From Codonopsis lanceolata (taxonomy: Eukaryota > Streptophyta > Magnoliopsida > Asterales > Campanulaceae), in contig CM028379.1 in the NCBI GenBank assembly GCA_013146195.2, positions 59,097,693-59,161,692 of the forward strand: DNA of 64,000 nt. Direction: 5' to 3'. The translations under genes were made by a program, and so were the position numbers. Under the pieces are notes generated by a model that made no database searches, was not told the origin of the DNA, and saw only the letters and a list, made by a program, of their open reading frames with translations. Shown here piece by piece: positions 34,701 to 46,004 of the stretch (within the stretch, counting starts at the first letter, position 1; each line of letters opens with the position of its first letter).

Positions 34701-36056
34701 CAAATTTAGGAGATTTTCCTTCTGTTGGCAACAAACTTCCAATAAAATGATAGTTCTGACCGTATAATTTGAAGACCGAAGGATTCTTTCCTTAATTAAT
34801 GGTATAATCTATTTTACATCACATTGATGTAAATGAAAACATCGTATTGTACGATCTAATGTTGTCATTAAAAAGCTTGTTTTTCTCAGTTTTTCCGAAC
34901 AACAAATCTTTGAACAGAATCGGTGGTTCGGGCATTGGAGGAAGCTGAACTTTCCCTTGCATACAACACATGGAGAATTTAGGATTTCGACATGTTTTGT
35001 ATCGCTTTTTTGTTCTCTCTTGAAACCAAAATTTGGCCTCACAAAAATGACATCTGTAAGAAGGATCTCCCAAGTCCACGTACTCTGTTTGTTTCAAAAA
35101 GAGTGCAAGCACATTAAACAAAGAAATAAAAAAATAAAAAAATGATAATATTTATTGGAAAATATAACAAATGTTAAAATAAACCTTACCTTGACCAAAA
35201 TATGTACATTTTTCTAAATGCAAATTGTGGTTCGTCACTGCAATAACAAAAAGTTAAGACAATTATCATAATTTTTAAATAACAAAAATTGTTGAAACAC
35301 TTTGGTTGTAAATAACAAAAATCAAAACAACAAATATTATAATAAATAAATAAAGAAGTACAAAAGTATGAGTAAAAATTATAGTCATTATTAGAAAATA
35401 TACAAAAAGAATGATGAATCTGACCTTCCCGTGGGTATACTTTGAAAATGTGTACATTATAATATGATCATTTTGAAAGTCTTTCTTTCTACTTATTTCA
35501 CCGTTGAATCTGCTTGTAAGTCTTTCTTTCTACTTATTTATATCAGCTTTTTCCCATCCCTGTCATTCTATATATATTTTCTTCTGGAATTTAGTTTTTA
35601 ATTGGATTTGATTAATTTCTTTATGGGTATTTCTTTTATTCAAGTTTTGCTGTGATTTAATGCTATCTTTAGCCTTTAAAGAAGTTATCTAAAATTTTCA
35701 AATTTTCGAAATGTTAGACAATGACATGAACAGGATGAGAAATTTGACTTTTGAGTGTCCTGTTAAGAAATTGACTGATGGGGTCCAGTTTGTTGGTAAC
35801 CAAGATGGGGAAGTGACTGATCTATCAATGTGCCAATGGATGACCACCCGTTTGGTTTCTGCTTCACCATAACTGTTAGAATTCCAACCGTGTACAATGT
35901 TTAGTTGTTAATTAAATGTAGTGTAAAAAATATGCAAAAAATAATAATAAATTGGTTCATCTTCCAAGTATAGCTGAAAATGTCACATGTGAGTTTCTAT
36001 TTTTGGAATGCAGTTTAGGCGGGAAAAAAGCACTGTTGTTATTATATATATATAGA
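31783..36056 (-). mobile_element. Helitron with both termini, Rep nuclease region deleted
   Basis: The 3' end on the minus strand has hairpin CCGTGCGT/ACGCACGG (31813-31795, 3-nt loop), then GTGTAAAA and CTAG (31786-31783). The 5' end is TCTATATATATATAATAACA followed by a T run and CCCGCC (36056 downward), typical of plant Helitrons. Host bases are A on + at 31782 and T at 36057, i.e. insertion between A and T. The interior encodes parts of a Helitron protein but lacks the HUH region. Length 4.27 kb. Confidence 0.82.
31941..35121 (-). pseudogene. Helitron Rep-helicase remnant (HUH domain missing)
   Basis: Order on the minus strand: N-terminal zinc-motif region 35121-34809 (YRCHFCEAKFWFQER, FSMCCMQGKVQLP); 34.80-34.41 kb (FKLYGQNYHFIGSLLPTEGK, ILVKSFRMVRDS); then directly LFKYVNKGHDRVTARFYQ and SPCEATWRLLGYDIHYRDPP at 34.4-34.2 kb. 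The PIF1 helicase follows: Walker A GCGGTGKTF (about 33.3 kb), Walker B IIWDEAPM (33.07 kb), GGDFRQILPV (32.95 kb), AMTINKSQGQSL and VAISRVTNRSGL (about 32.1 kb). Between RMVRDS..NVRV and LFKYVNKG the Rep core with its two-His motif and first Tyr, normally several hundred residues, is absent. There are at least four frame changes. A rolling-circle initiator without this core cannot nick DNA. Confidence 0.85.
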
Positions 36057-36895
36057 TCATTACCAATAACTATGATATTAGGTGCTAAATTCTTCGATGG
36101 TTATAGTAACTTAATTTCTTCTATTGGTAATAATATTAGAAGTCTGTACTCTAAAGACTTTTATTACCAATAAAAAAGATGAAATCGAAGAGATATATTA
36201 CACAGGTAATCATAGTAGAAGTATTGTTTAGAAAGTGAAATACTATATGTAGCTAGGATTCGTAAATAGACAACACTTGTTGAAGCAGTCACCAATGATG
36301 TATCCAATAATACATCATTTCATGAGTCATCAAGTGTAAACAACTGCGTAATAAATAATAAACGAATCAAATAGAGTGACACTAAGCTATAATTTATGTT
36401 TACAAGTAAAACACTTTTAGATGATGCCTCATAGCAAAACTTCCACTAGATTAAAAGATTGCAATTGCTTACAATATGAAACCAAACCGTTTAGAGAGTG
36501 GAAATCATTACGAAAACTCCTAAGTGAGAAGATGTATCTAATCTATGCTTAACATCCATGAATGCACCAGTCATTCATGATAAAGCCATTAAAGGAGACT
36601 GATTAAGAAAGCAACGAAACAGATCAGCCTTCTGATGATGAATCATTCAATGGCTCACAGGTTTCCTGACAGCATCATGTGCAAAAACTTCTCTTCTTAA
36701 ATCTTTGCTTCGATTACTTCGTCCAAGACTGATTCATACTTATATATAGCTCCTAGAGACCCTGTCCAATAGTTAAACAACTTCACACGGTAAAGATAAG
36801 ATTAGGAAGAGTTATCTTGAGATTAAATCTATGATTCCTATAAATTAGATATATCTCTAAAAGAGTCCCTAAATAAGTTAACAACTAATCAAACT
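36057..36895. other. Intergenic sequence, nothing distinct
   Basis: AT-rich. The pieces TTTCTTCTATTGGTAATAATAT and TATTAGAAGTC..ATTACCAATAAAA faintly resemble the 42.78-43.1 kb repeat. No gene. It ends in the hAT target duplication ATCAAACT (36888-36895). Confidence 0.4.
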
Positions 36896-39800
36896 TAGGC
36901 CCGGTTTTGAGCAAGTTCAAGGTGCCCGACGGAACAGGGCCACAAATTGAAGAGGGTCCAATTATTTTTAAGTTACCTTGTATATTGTACATAACCCAAA
37001 TTGTCAAACATCAAGCCTAGTGCCTAGAGACAGCTCCAAGCCTCCAATGTAAAAAATTTAATCAGCCTCACTGTTCACATCACGCAAATTAGCGAATTTG
37101 TTCCATCAATCACTCCCTCTCTCTCGTTTCTCTCGATCTACCCACCGAAATCACCGCCACATCTCGCCAACTTCCCTCCATAATGGTAAATCAATATCGG
37201 TTGGATTCCCTAGAAACTTCCACACTTCCGCCCACTTACAACAACCAATTTTTATTCAAATCTTCTTTCCGAGCCCAGCGATTCTCAATTTTTTTCTTTA
37301 CAAGAGCTGAAGAGTAAATAGCACAATATTAGATCAGTGTTGGGGGTCGTTTGGCTCCTAATCCGGCGTCAGCGATTTGATTGGGGCCTCGCCTTGGGGG
37401 CTATTATAGATCGAGCATTCATCGAGCTTATTTGTTTGAAGGTTCGAAGTTCAATTGTTTGCTTTCGACTTTCGTGGTGTAATCGGGTAAGTGTTCACTT
37501 CGATTTCTTAATTTCATAATTTTCCTTTGTTTGGGTTTGTAAATTACAAAATTGTAATCTCAATCTTAGACTCTTAGTTCAATAGTTCAGTATTGTTTGA
37601 GTGTTTGTCTGTTCAATGTTCATATCATAGAAAATTAGAAATTCAATTGATTATTCAGTTAACAGTTAACACATACTATGAAAGACATTCATGTACCTAT
37701 AGGCAGCAACATTGGGCCCCTGTATAAAAACCCAGCTTAATTCCTTTTCAAAATTTTGTTCAAGCTAAAGTGAGCAAAATTAATTAAGAACTTCTAATTC
37801 ATTGTTTCAGATTTTGATTACTCAACTAATACTATGATTCATAATTCATTGTTTCAGATTTTGCAATTTCATTATTTCAGTGACGGTGGAAATTTTTCGC
37901 AAGTTTTTAATTATGATTTGGGAGGAACTCGGAACTCGATACTCGATAGAGTTGATAAACCAGGTTCTTTCGCTCCTTTCATAGTTACTTTTAATATGAT
38001 TTTGGCTTGTTATTACTAGTATTTTATTGTTGTGATTTGTTATTAATCCATTTTTTTTTTCAATTATGCCTTTGAAAAGGAAATTCGAATCTGGACATGA
38101 AAAACGTAAAAAGAAAAAAAGAATTGAACAATTGAAACAGTCTCAAAGAGGAGCTCTTGAAAAGTTTATTATAATAGAATCACAAGTATCTTCTGAAAAT
38201 GAAAATCATGCTAATGTTGATGGTGGTATTGATGTTAATGCTGATGATGCTAACGTCATCACTTCACCTAATTTTCAAAATAATGATGTTGAGAATTTTG
38301 AAAATTTGGATGTTAACTATGATGATGGTGTTAATGTCACTGTTGATGATGTTAATATTGATACTAATGATGTTGAGAGTTTTGATAATTTGGATGCAAA
38401 TGCTTTTCATATGCTTGTTATATTTGATCCAAGAAATTGGGATGCTATCGATTCTAATATGATTGATATTTTAGTGGCAAAGGGTCCTAAAAGAGATTTG
38501 TCTATTCGAAAAGGGCCTAAAGATAAACTTTCTAGACGATTTTCTTCAACATCTTATACTAGAGTTTTGTCAAATGGAGAAAAGTTTGATAGAGATTGGC
38601 TAGTGTATTCGAAAGAGCTTGATAAAATATTCAGTTTTTGTTGTAAAATATTTAAAAAAGGGTGTGGAAGAGGTCAATTAGCAAATGAGGGTTTCAGAGA
38701 TTGGTTACATCTAAGTATTAGACTTAAAGAACATGAAACTAGTGCAGAACATGTTAAGAATATGACTAGTTGGTATGAATTGCGTTTGAGACTCCAAAAT
38801 AATGAAACCATTGATAAAGTGGCTAAAAAACAACTTGAGATAGAAAAAGATCACTGGAAAAAGTCTTGTTTAGAATTATTTCGGCTGTAAAATTCCTTGC
38901 AAAACATAATCTAGCATTTCGTGGCACTAATGAGAGAATTTATCAAAGTAGCAACGGTAATTTCTTAGGTTTGGTTGAAATGTTGGCCGAGTTTGACCTT
39001 GTTGTTCAAGAGCATGTTCAACGTATTACAAATGATAAAATTCATTATAACTATCTTGGTCATAAAATCCAAAATGAGTTAATACTATTACTTGCTTCTT
39101 CTATTAAATCTGAAATCATTAAGAAAATAAAACAAGCAAAATATTTCTCAGTTATACTTGATTGTACTCCTGATATAAGCCACCAAGAACAAATGACTTT
39201 TATAATAAGATATTTGGATGTGTCTTCAAATTCTATTAGCATTGAAGAATCCTTTTAGGATTTTTGGATGTGAATGAATGATACAACTGGCCAAGGACTT
39301 TTTGATGTTTTACAAAATGAATTAACGTTTCTTGATCTTGATATATATAATGTGCGTGGGCAAGGCTATGATAATGGGTCAAATATGAAAGGAAAACATC
39401 AAGGAGTGCAAAAAAAACTTTTAGATATAAATCCAAGAACATTTTATACTCCTTGTGGTTGTCATAGTCTCAATTTGATATTATGTGACATGGCTAACAC
39501 TAGTGGTAAAGCTCGAGATTTTTTTGGAGTCATACAACGTCTTTACACAATATTTGCAAATTCTTCCAAATGATGGCATATTTTGAAAGATAATGTAAAA
39601 GGTTTGACACTTAAATCATTATCATCCACCCGTTGAGAGAGTCGCGTTGATAGTGTTAAAGCCATAAGATTTCAAGTTTTGGATATACAAGAAGCTTTAC
39701 TTCAAGTAGCAGAAAGTGATAATGATTCAAAAATTAGAAGTGAAGCTAAATCCTTAGCAAAAATGAGTTTGGTGATTTTGAATTTTTACTTGCAATAGTC

Positions 39801-40822
39801 ATTTGGTATGAAATATTATATGTAGTTAATTTGGTTAGCAAACATTTACAATCAAGGGATATGCTTATTGATGTTGCCATTGAAGAAGTAAAATGGTTGA
39901 TAACATTTTTTTGAAGAATACAGAGAGACAAGATTTTTAAATGCGTTGAAAACTACGAAGGAACTTGCAATTGAAATAAATGTTGATCCCGTGTTCCCCA
40001 AAAAGAGTCCAATTTGAAGAAAAAAATATTTTGATGAAACTCCAATTGATGCATTGTCTAATGATTCAGAATCTGAAGATGAGTCATTTAGGGTTAATTA
40101 TTTCATATACATTGTTGATCAAGCGATTGTTTCACTAACTAGGAGATTTGAACAATATCAAAAATATGAAAATATTTTTAGTTTCTTATTTACTTCTGAT
40201 AAATTGCATTCATTGGATGATATGGGTTTAAAGTCTTGTTGTAGTCGATTTGAAGGTGCACTTAAGAAAGATGAACAATCTGACATTGATGCGAATGAAT
40301 TATATATGGAATTAAAGTTAATCCAAGAATTCTTACCTAAGGAAAAGATGTGACCTATTGATATTTTAAATTTTTTGAAAGCGTGTGGATTTTTTTCCTA
40401 ATACAATTATTGCATATAGAATTTTGTTGACTCTTCCAGTAACAGTTGCATATGCAGAAAGAAGCTTCTCAAAATTGAAGTTATTAAAGTCCTACTTGCG
40501 TTCTACAATGACACAAGAAAGACTTAATGGATTGGCGCTCATATCAATTGAGGATGATTTTCTGGAAAAGATTGATTATGAAGATTTGATTGAAGATTTT
40601 GCATCAAGAAATGTTAGAAGGATGATACTTTTCAAATAAAAAGTTTGATAGTAATTTAGAAATTTAGTTATTTTTGTACTTCGTTCGTAAGGAAAAAAGT
40701 TTGAATCTTATAACATTATCAAATATGTAATCTATTTTTAATTTTTAGTAATTATCTTTTGTCAATTTTGGGCCTATTATTAAATTAAAGACGGGGCCTT
40801 CAAAATGTCAAGACCGGCCCTG
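36896..40822 (+). mobile_element. hAT transposon (decayed autonomous copy)
   Basis: Ends are imperfect inverted repeats: TAGGCCCGGTTTTGAGCAAG on the left and, reverse-complemented, CAGGGCCGGTCTTGACATTT on the right. They are flanked by an 8-bp duplication with one mismatch, ATCAAACT (36888-36895) and ATCAACCT (40823-40830). 3.93 kb; encodes a broken hAT transposase. The first 1.1 kb (to 38065) is an untranslated leader with CT-rich pieces. Confidence 0.88.
38066..40639 (+). pseudogene. hAT transposase (TTF-zinc finger / DUF4371 / dimerisation)
   Basis: Starts MPLKRKFESGHEKRKKKKR (nuclear-signal-like basic N-terminus), then an Asp/Asn-rich linker, then a TTF-type zinc finger (FSFCCKIF..GCGRG..H..SAEHVKNM). 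A frame slip in an A run near 38860 leads to the DUF4371/RNase H-like region (38890-39258: YFSVILDCTPDISHQEQ). A one-base loss in a T run near 39255 and an AATG duplication near 39270 precede 39274-39573 (NVRGQGYDNGSNMKGKHQGV, CGCHSLNL). Stops follow at 39573 and about 39636 (TGA where Trp is expected). The C-terminal dimerisation domain is at 40385-40639 (TLPVTVAYAERSFSKLKLLK). The cut-and-paste enzyme is clearly inactive in this copy. Confidence 0.92.
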
Positions 40823-41044
40823 ATCAACCTACCAAGGAAGTAAAAGTGATAACAATCTATACTCCTAAAAGATAGGACACGTCATAGAGGAAAAATAATA
40901 AGAGGCGGTCTCTTGTAAGACGGTCTTACGGATCCTTATCCGTAAGACGGATCTATCCAAGTTAAATGGGGCAAAATTCAAAAATCTCAATGCAACCCCT
41001 TAGTTTTTGAAAATTACAGCGCCACTCCTCATGTTTATATATGC

Positions 41045-41479
41045 AGAGTGCCACTTTTTACTATTAACATTGTCACTTTATAGTATAAAATGTGTTGCTT
41101 TTGGTCTTAGAAGTGTCACTTTGCATTTTTAATGAAAATTATAATTTTTTCCTAAAAAAGTGTTACTTTTTGGGCTTAAATGTGTCACTTTTAGTCTTAA
41201 ATGTATTACTTTCACTTTGAAAAGTGTCTCATTTTTTTATCAATAAAAATCATTATGTTTGACATTAAATTGTTACTTTATAACATTAAAAGTGTCACTT
41301 TTTAGAATTAAATGTGTTACTTTTGACAATACAAGTGTCATTTTGCCTTATAAATAAAAATCGTCGTTATTGACCTTAAAAGTGTCACTTTTTAGCATTG
41401 TAAATGTCACGTTTTAGTATTAAATGTGTCACTTTTGGCAGTCAATGTTAGTTTTAAAGTGATACTTTTTAGAATTAAA
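41045..41479. repeat. 22-bp GTGTCACTTTTTAGTATTAA minisatellite block
   Basis: Roughly fifteen degenerate units, each with GTGTCACTTTT or GTGTTACTTTT followed by AGTATTAAA/AGCATTAAA. The block continues beyond the Helitron at 42137-42330. Confidence 0.75.
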
Positions 41480-42136
41480 CTAGTACTCTTGCCTGTGCCG
41501 ATGGCACGACGCCAGTTTGTGAATTTATCAATAAATGAAGTAGATAATGTGAAAATAAATTAATATTTACTTATAATTTGTCTAAGTTAATTATGATAAC
41601 AGTTAAAAAGAAAAAAAAACAAATATTTCAAATTACAAAACTTACGATTTTTTTTTAAAAATTATTTGTATGCGAAATTGCGGGCCGAAAAAATATTAAA
41701 TTGATTAAGTTAATTACGATAAAAATTAAAAAGAAAAAAAATAAAATAGAAATATTCAAAACTTAGACATAAATTAAATTGGAATTCAATTTCAAAAAAT
41801 AAATTGATTAAGTTAATTACGATAACAGTTAAAAAGAAAAAAATATTTCAAATAATAAAACTTAATATTTTTTTTTTGCATAAAATTGATTAATTAATTA
41901 AAATATCGAAAAGAAAAGGGACGTGAGTTTGGTGGAGAAAGGATTAGCGGCCACCAATCGTGAATAGTAGGGGGAGTTGGAGAGAGAGAGAGGGGGTAGT
42001 TGCTCAACCGCCGTTCACACATGTGAACTCGGGGAGTGATAATGATCGTAGGATCCCAGTAAATTAATCAATCTCAGCCCCTAAATAGCTTTAGTCAATT
42101 GCAGATGTGCGACTATGAGCTATATTGTATTATAGA
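41480..42136 (-). mobile_element. Short non-autonomous Helitron (657 bp)
   Basis: Minus-strand 5' end TCTATAATACAATATAGC (42136 downward). 3' end: hairpin GTGCC(ATC)GGCAC (41507-41495), then AGGCAAGAGTA and CTAG (41483-41480). Host A at 41479 and T at 42137. Joining the flanks gives GAATTAAA|TGTGTCACTTT, exactly the uninterrupted repeat seen at 1936. No coding sequence; a TTAAGTTAATTACGATAA(A/C)A motif recurs three times inside. Confidence 0.82.
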
Positions 42137-42507
42137 TGTGTCACTTTTTAGTATTAAGAGTGTCACCTTTTAGTATTAAGATTGTTACTTTTTAGTATTA
42201 AGAGTGTTACTTTGTATTTTAATGAGAATTATAATAAATTTCCCTTTATAGTATCACTTTTAACATTAAAATGTGTCACTTTTGAGTTTTCAATGTGTCA
42301 CGTTTGACTTTAAATGTGTCATTTAGCATTTCATCAACGTCTGTTAGCATCCGTCAAGTATCCCAAGGCAATTGATGCTAACGGAGCTGACAAATGATTA
42401 AACTGTAAGGCGTGGGAAACAAAAGAATTTTGGCGGCAAACACTGAAAGCGTAGGGGCACCGGAGCAAATAGAGGAACTTCTCATTAATGAGCATTAAAA
42501 CTAAATA
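42137..42507. repeat. Second copy of the 1.89-2.31 kb dispersed repeat
   Basis: Continues the 22-bp minisatellite, then the unique tail (GTCATTTAGCATTTCATCAA, CACCGGAGCAAATAGAGGAA). Very similar to 1937-2309. Confidence 0.8.
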
Positions 42508-42779
42508 ATAGTGTAGCTGGGGCTCATCGCTCCTTGGGCTAAGCCTTTAATCGTCACCGCTAACCAACTCGGCTAACCTGTTATTGTGATTTTTATTATC
42601 ATGTTTAATTATTAACCCGCGAATTCCTAAATGGAGCTCCGTCTTACGGATTTAGGATCCGTAAGACCTGTTCTAATCAAGTATTTGCCTTATAATAAAC
42701 CCGTAGGAGAGGAAAATAATAAACATGTAGGAGTATTTTACTCCAACAGAAAGTAAACTTAAAGACTTCTATTACTATT

Positions 42780-43130
42780 ATAACAGAAGAGATGTATCTC
42801 ACGTTAGTTAGAAAGTGATGTTAATTTTAAAAGGGTTAAGATGAAAAATTTCTACTATATTACCAAAAGAGAAGTATTCCACATTGATTAGAAAGTGATG
42901 TTCAAAGACTTTAAATTAAAGATTTCTACCATTATTCTCAATAAAAAGATTAAATTATTATAACCATTGAAACCAATAGAAGAGATGTATGCTCCATTGG
43001 TTATTAGAAAATGATATTGATTTTAAAAGTTTCAGATAAAAGACTTATTATTATTACTAATAGAAAATATTAATTTACTATAACAATTGAAATCAATATA
43101 AGAGATGTATCTCATATTGACAAAAAATGT
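42780..43130. repeat. Diverged tandem repeat, units of about 85-117 bp
   Basis: Four units marked by AAGAGATGTATCTCACRTTR followed by GAAAGTGATGTTAATTTTAA, at about 42787, 42870, 42980 and 43097. Resembles tandemly decayed short LTR-like sequence. No gene. Confidence 0.55.
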
Positions 43131-43132
43131 AC

Positions 43133-43260
43133 CCCCTCCGTTCCGGGTAAAGAGTTCACTATTCCATTTTTGGATGTTTCACTAAATTTACTACAACAAT
43201 TGAAACCAATATAAGAGTTCGCTTTCAAAAATTAAGACATAAAAGTGTTATTTTATTACT
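43133..43260. mobile_element. Stowaway-like MITE, left part only
   Basis: CCCCCTCCGTTCCGGGTAAA then GAGTTCACTATTCCATTTTT is the usual left end of plant Stowaways. The matching right end (..GGGACGGAGGGAGTA) is absent, and the interior contains a piece of the 42.8-43.1 kb repeat. Confidence 0.5.
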
Positions 43261-43336
43261 AATATGTTACTAAGAGTCACCCTATTTTTTTTTGTGTCGT
43301 TTCTCTCTCTAGGGTTTCGGCTAGGGCTTCGTGGCA

Positions 43337-44637
43337 ATGGCTTCGGCCGAGGCCCCCTTGCAGTCGACACCTCCCTCTCCTTCTGCTAAAAAATCTTTTG
43401 CAACCATTGTTACTGATTCTTATATTAACCTTCCCCCTATCCCTCCCTCGACTTACAAGGGAGAGCTTGCCCTCCGTCTCACACATGATATTATCATATC
43501 TCTCTCTAAGCCTTTCCAACTAGCCCTAGTTGGAAAATTCTCTCATGGCCGTCCCACAATGGAAATCATGTGCAAGGAATTTCTCACCTTTGGCCTTAAA
43601 CCCAATGTCACTCTAGGGAATATGACGCTAAACATATGCTAATTCAAGCGCATCATGAAGTTGATTTCCAACGCCTTTGGAAGGATCAGTGGTTTGTTGG
43701 ATCTTACCCGATGTGTGTATTTAAGTGGACTCTTGAATTCAGGTCGGACGTTGAAAGCCCTATCGTTCCGGTGTGGTTTGCATTGCCTAGTCTTCCAATT
43801 TATCTTTTCCATAAACATGCACTTTTCTCATTGGCGAACATGTTTGGAAAACCTTTGCTTCTTGACTCTCCCACTACCAATCTGTCACGTCCCAGTGTGG
43901 CTTGCATTTGCATTGAGATTATCCTTACAAAACCTTTGCCTAATAGAATCTGGATTGACAGTGGTTCCCCTTCGGAGGGCTTTTCGTATTGAAGCAAAAA
44001 GGCTCCCTTTGTATTACACATTCTGTCATCGTTAAGGCCATGACAGTGACTCGTGTAAGGTCTATAACAGAAATACTGTAAAAGGAAAAGAACTCATCTC
44101 TCTCTATAATGTGGAAAATCTAAGGCCCACTACTCAAAAATCATCCACTACATGGAAACCAAAGGAACCTACTGTTGTCACTCACATGCAAAACCCTACA
44201 GTTGTTACTCCGGAAGAAAGCCCTATTCTCATTCCCAATAATGAGGGAGCCTCATCTCATCCCATTATCATGGAAGAGGATCCTAATCATGATGGTGTAA
44301 GTCCTACTGTTGAAGAAGCTCCTCAAGGGATCCTAAACCCTAGCCTAGTGTGGGTGATTACCCTAATGTAGTATCAAGTTCTTAAGCGGTCCTAAACCCC
44401 ACTAATATTTTTGTTGATAACAATGATAGTTTGGATATTAATCTTCCTCCTCCGTCTCAAGTCAATTCTGAAGGGGTAAACAACCATATTCCCATCTCTC
44501 CAAATCGATTTGTGGTACTGGAAGTTTTTGAAGATAATGATGAGGGACATCGTGTTTCATCTTCTCTTGAGGCTTTGAACCTTGACGGTCATTGTGATGA
44601 CCCTGATCTCGAGTCCAAACGAGACCGGGTCCGCTAG
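43337..44637 (+). pseudogene. LINE (L1-type) ORF1 remnant, DUF4283 plus zinc knuckle
   Basis: Starts at the ATG at 43337 (MASAEAPLQSTPPSPSAKKS), preceded by a short GC-richer leader with TCTCTCTAGGGTTTCGGCTA. The DUF4283 region (RLWKDQWFVGSYPMCVFKW; PIVPVWFALPSLPIYLFHKH; RPSVACICIEI) lies in another frame from about 43630 to 43960. A knuckle-like CHR.GHDSDSC follows near 44040 after another shift. The tail to TAG at 44637 is Pro/Asn/Glu-rich. This is the nucleic-acid-binding first ORF of plant LINEs; no endonuclease or RT follows, so the element is truncated after ORF1 or interrupted by the LTR remnant next to it. Confidence 0.75.
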
Positions 44638-44879
44638 GTGTTCCAAAAATTCAAACGACAAATAACTCCAATTAAGAACATGTAACTCGTTGCGGAAGAA
44701 AGAAATGAATAGTATTTTCCAAAAATAATTATTGATCCTCATAGGTTCTAGATTTGGTTGAGTCATCTAATTAATTTTATTGTAGAGTGGTTAAAAGGTC
44801 TTCGTACCGGTTAGCGTGGAAACTGTCTTAGAATCAAAGTTTGTAATATAATATGTTTAGTGTTAATTTCTCCAAGGCG

Positions 44880-46004
44880 CGGACCAACAATCTTTGACAG
44901 CAGACCCTGAGATCTTCCTTCACCAGCAGTCCTCCAAGTCTGCTTTGGGGTGACATGAAGATTTTTCAACACGTGGCTTCCAGATCATATATTATTAATC
45001 TATATATTTTAATATCTAGTTCATAATATTCAATTTTTATCTTCATCAAATTTTCCTCCAAAAGGACAGCTAGGATGCATTGACTGGTCTACTCCAAACA
45101 GTTGTACATCCGTCACTCTGAGTGAAGTACAACATGTCTAAAGACATTACCTTATTTGGCTAAGAGGACTTTCAGACTCTGCACACCTGCAACTTGACTG
45201 CCCTTCTATTCGTCATGTTTAACTCTGCTACTTATCCACTGGACAAAACCTCTGAGCGCCAAATGCATTTAATGCATTTTATCATTGAGACATCTTCCAT
45301 ATCTGAACCCAACGGTCCTTAAGATCTCCCTAAGTATATATTCCAGTCTTGAAGACTTGAAGAAAAAACTCTTGAACATTCAATACTCAGCCATTAATCT
45401 ACCAACCTTCAAGCATTCAAGAGATTGATAAGGACAAGAACTAACACTCTACCAAACTCATTGAAGCTGTAATCCTCCACTTCTGAACTCATCTCAGCTT
45501 TTTTAGTTTGCATTTACTGTTTTGTTACTTAGCACTTGAGAGTGAATACATTTTCATTGATTATTCCTCTTGATCAATATACACTAGGTTAAAAATCTTT
45601 TGTACACTATCCATTATTGATCTACGTGTAATTACTGTAGTGGATAAACTAATGCACCTTTCAAATTCCAAGGCTAAACACTTTGGTAGTGGACGTAGTA
45701 CTTAATAATACGAACCACTTCTAATTCTTGTGTATTGTCTTGACTATTTCTCTTCGATTTTATTTTCTTATTGATCTATCAATTGCACTCAGTTTTGCTC
45801 AAAGAAGACTGTTGCTATACTTCATTATAGTCAACAGCCCTCTAACTGTTTTTCTTTCTCTAATTTTCCACTGCCCCAACTTAATTCATAAGTTGGTTGT
45901 ATTTTTTTTAAAGATAAGAAAACCTTGTGATAAATTTTAAATTTGTCACAAGGCTATTCAACCCCCCTTTCTAGTCTAGTTTGATCCCCTTCGACACCAA
46001 CAAT
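44880..46004 (-). mobile_element. Copia-type LTR remnant (possibly solo LTR)
   Basis: On the minus strand it begins TGTTGGTGTCGAAGGGGATC at 46004 and soon has AAGGGGGGTTGAATAGCC, a typical start of large plant copia LTRs. Downstream (leftwards) is AT-rich DNA, then GC-richer sequence. The left limit is uncertain and could lie nearer 44640, where TTCCGCAACGAG appears. No internal coding region is attached on the right. Confidence 0.55.

Larger units (their letters stand above)
40831..42700. repeat. Compound dispersed repeat with GTCTTACGGATCC-type ends
   Basis: GGTCTTACGGATCCTTATCC at 40922 and, inverted, GGATCCGTAAGACC ending at 42668 form candidate terminal repeats of about 30 bp; each also contains a small internal palindrome (CCGTAAGACGG). 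Between them lie the 22-bp minisatellite (41045-41479), the inserted Helitron (41480-42136), and sequence closely similar to 1887-2309. The element class is unknown and no target duplication was found. Confidence 0.45.

Noticed and set aside
38199..38462. Met/Leu-rich frame overlapping the hAT transposase
   Set aside because: Shadow of the GAT/AAT-rich Asp-Asn linker in another frame.
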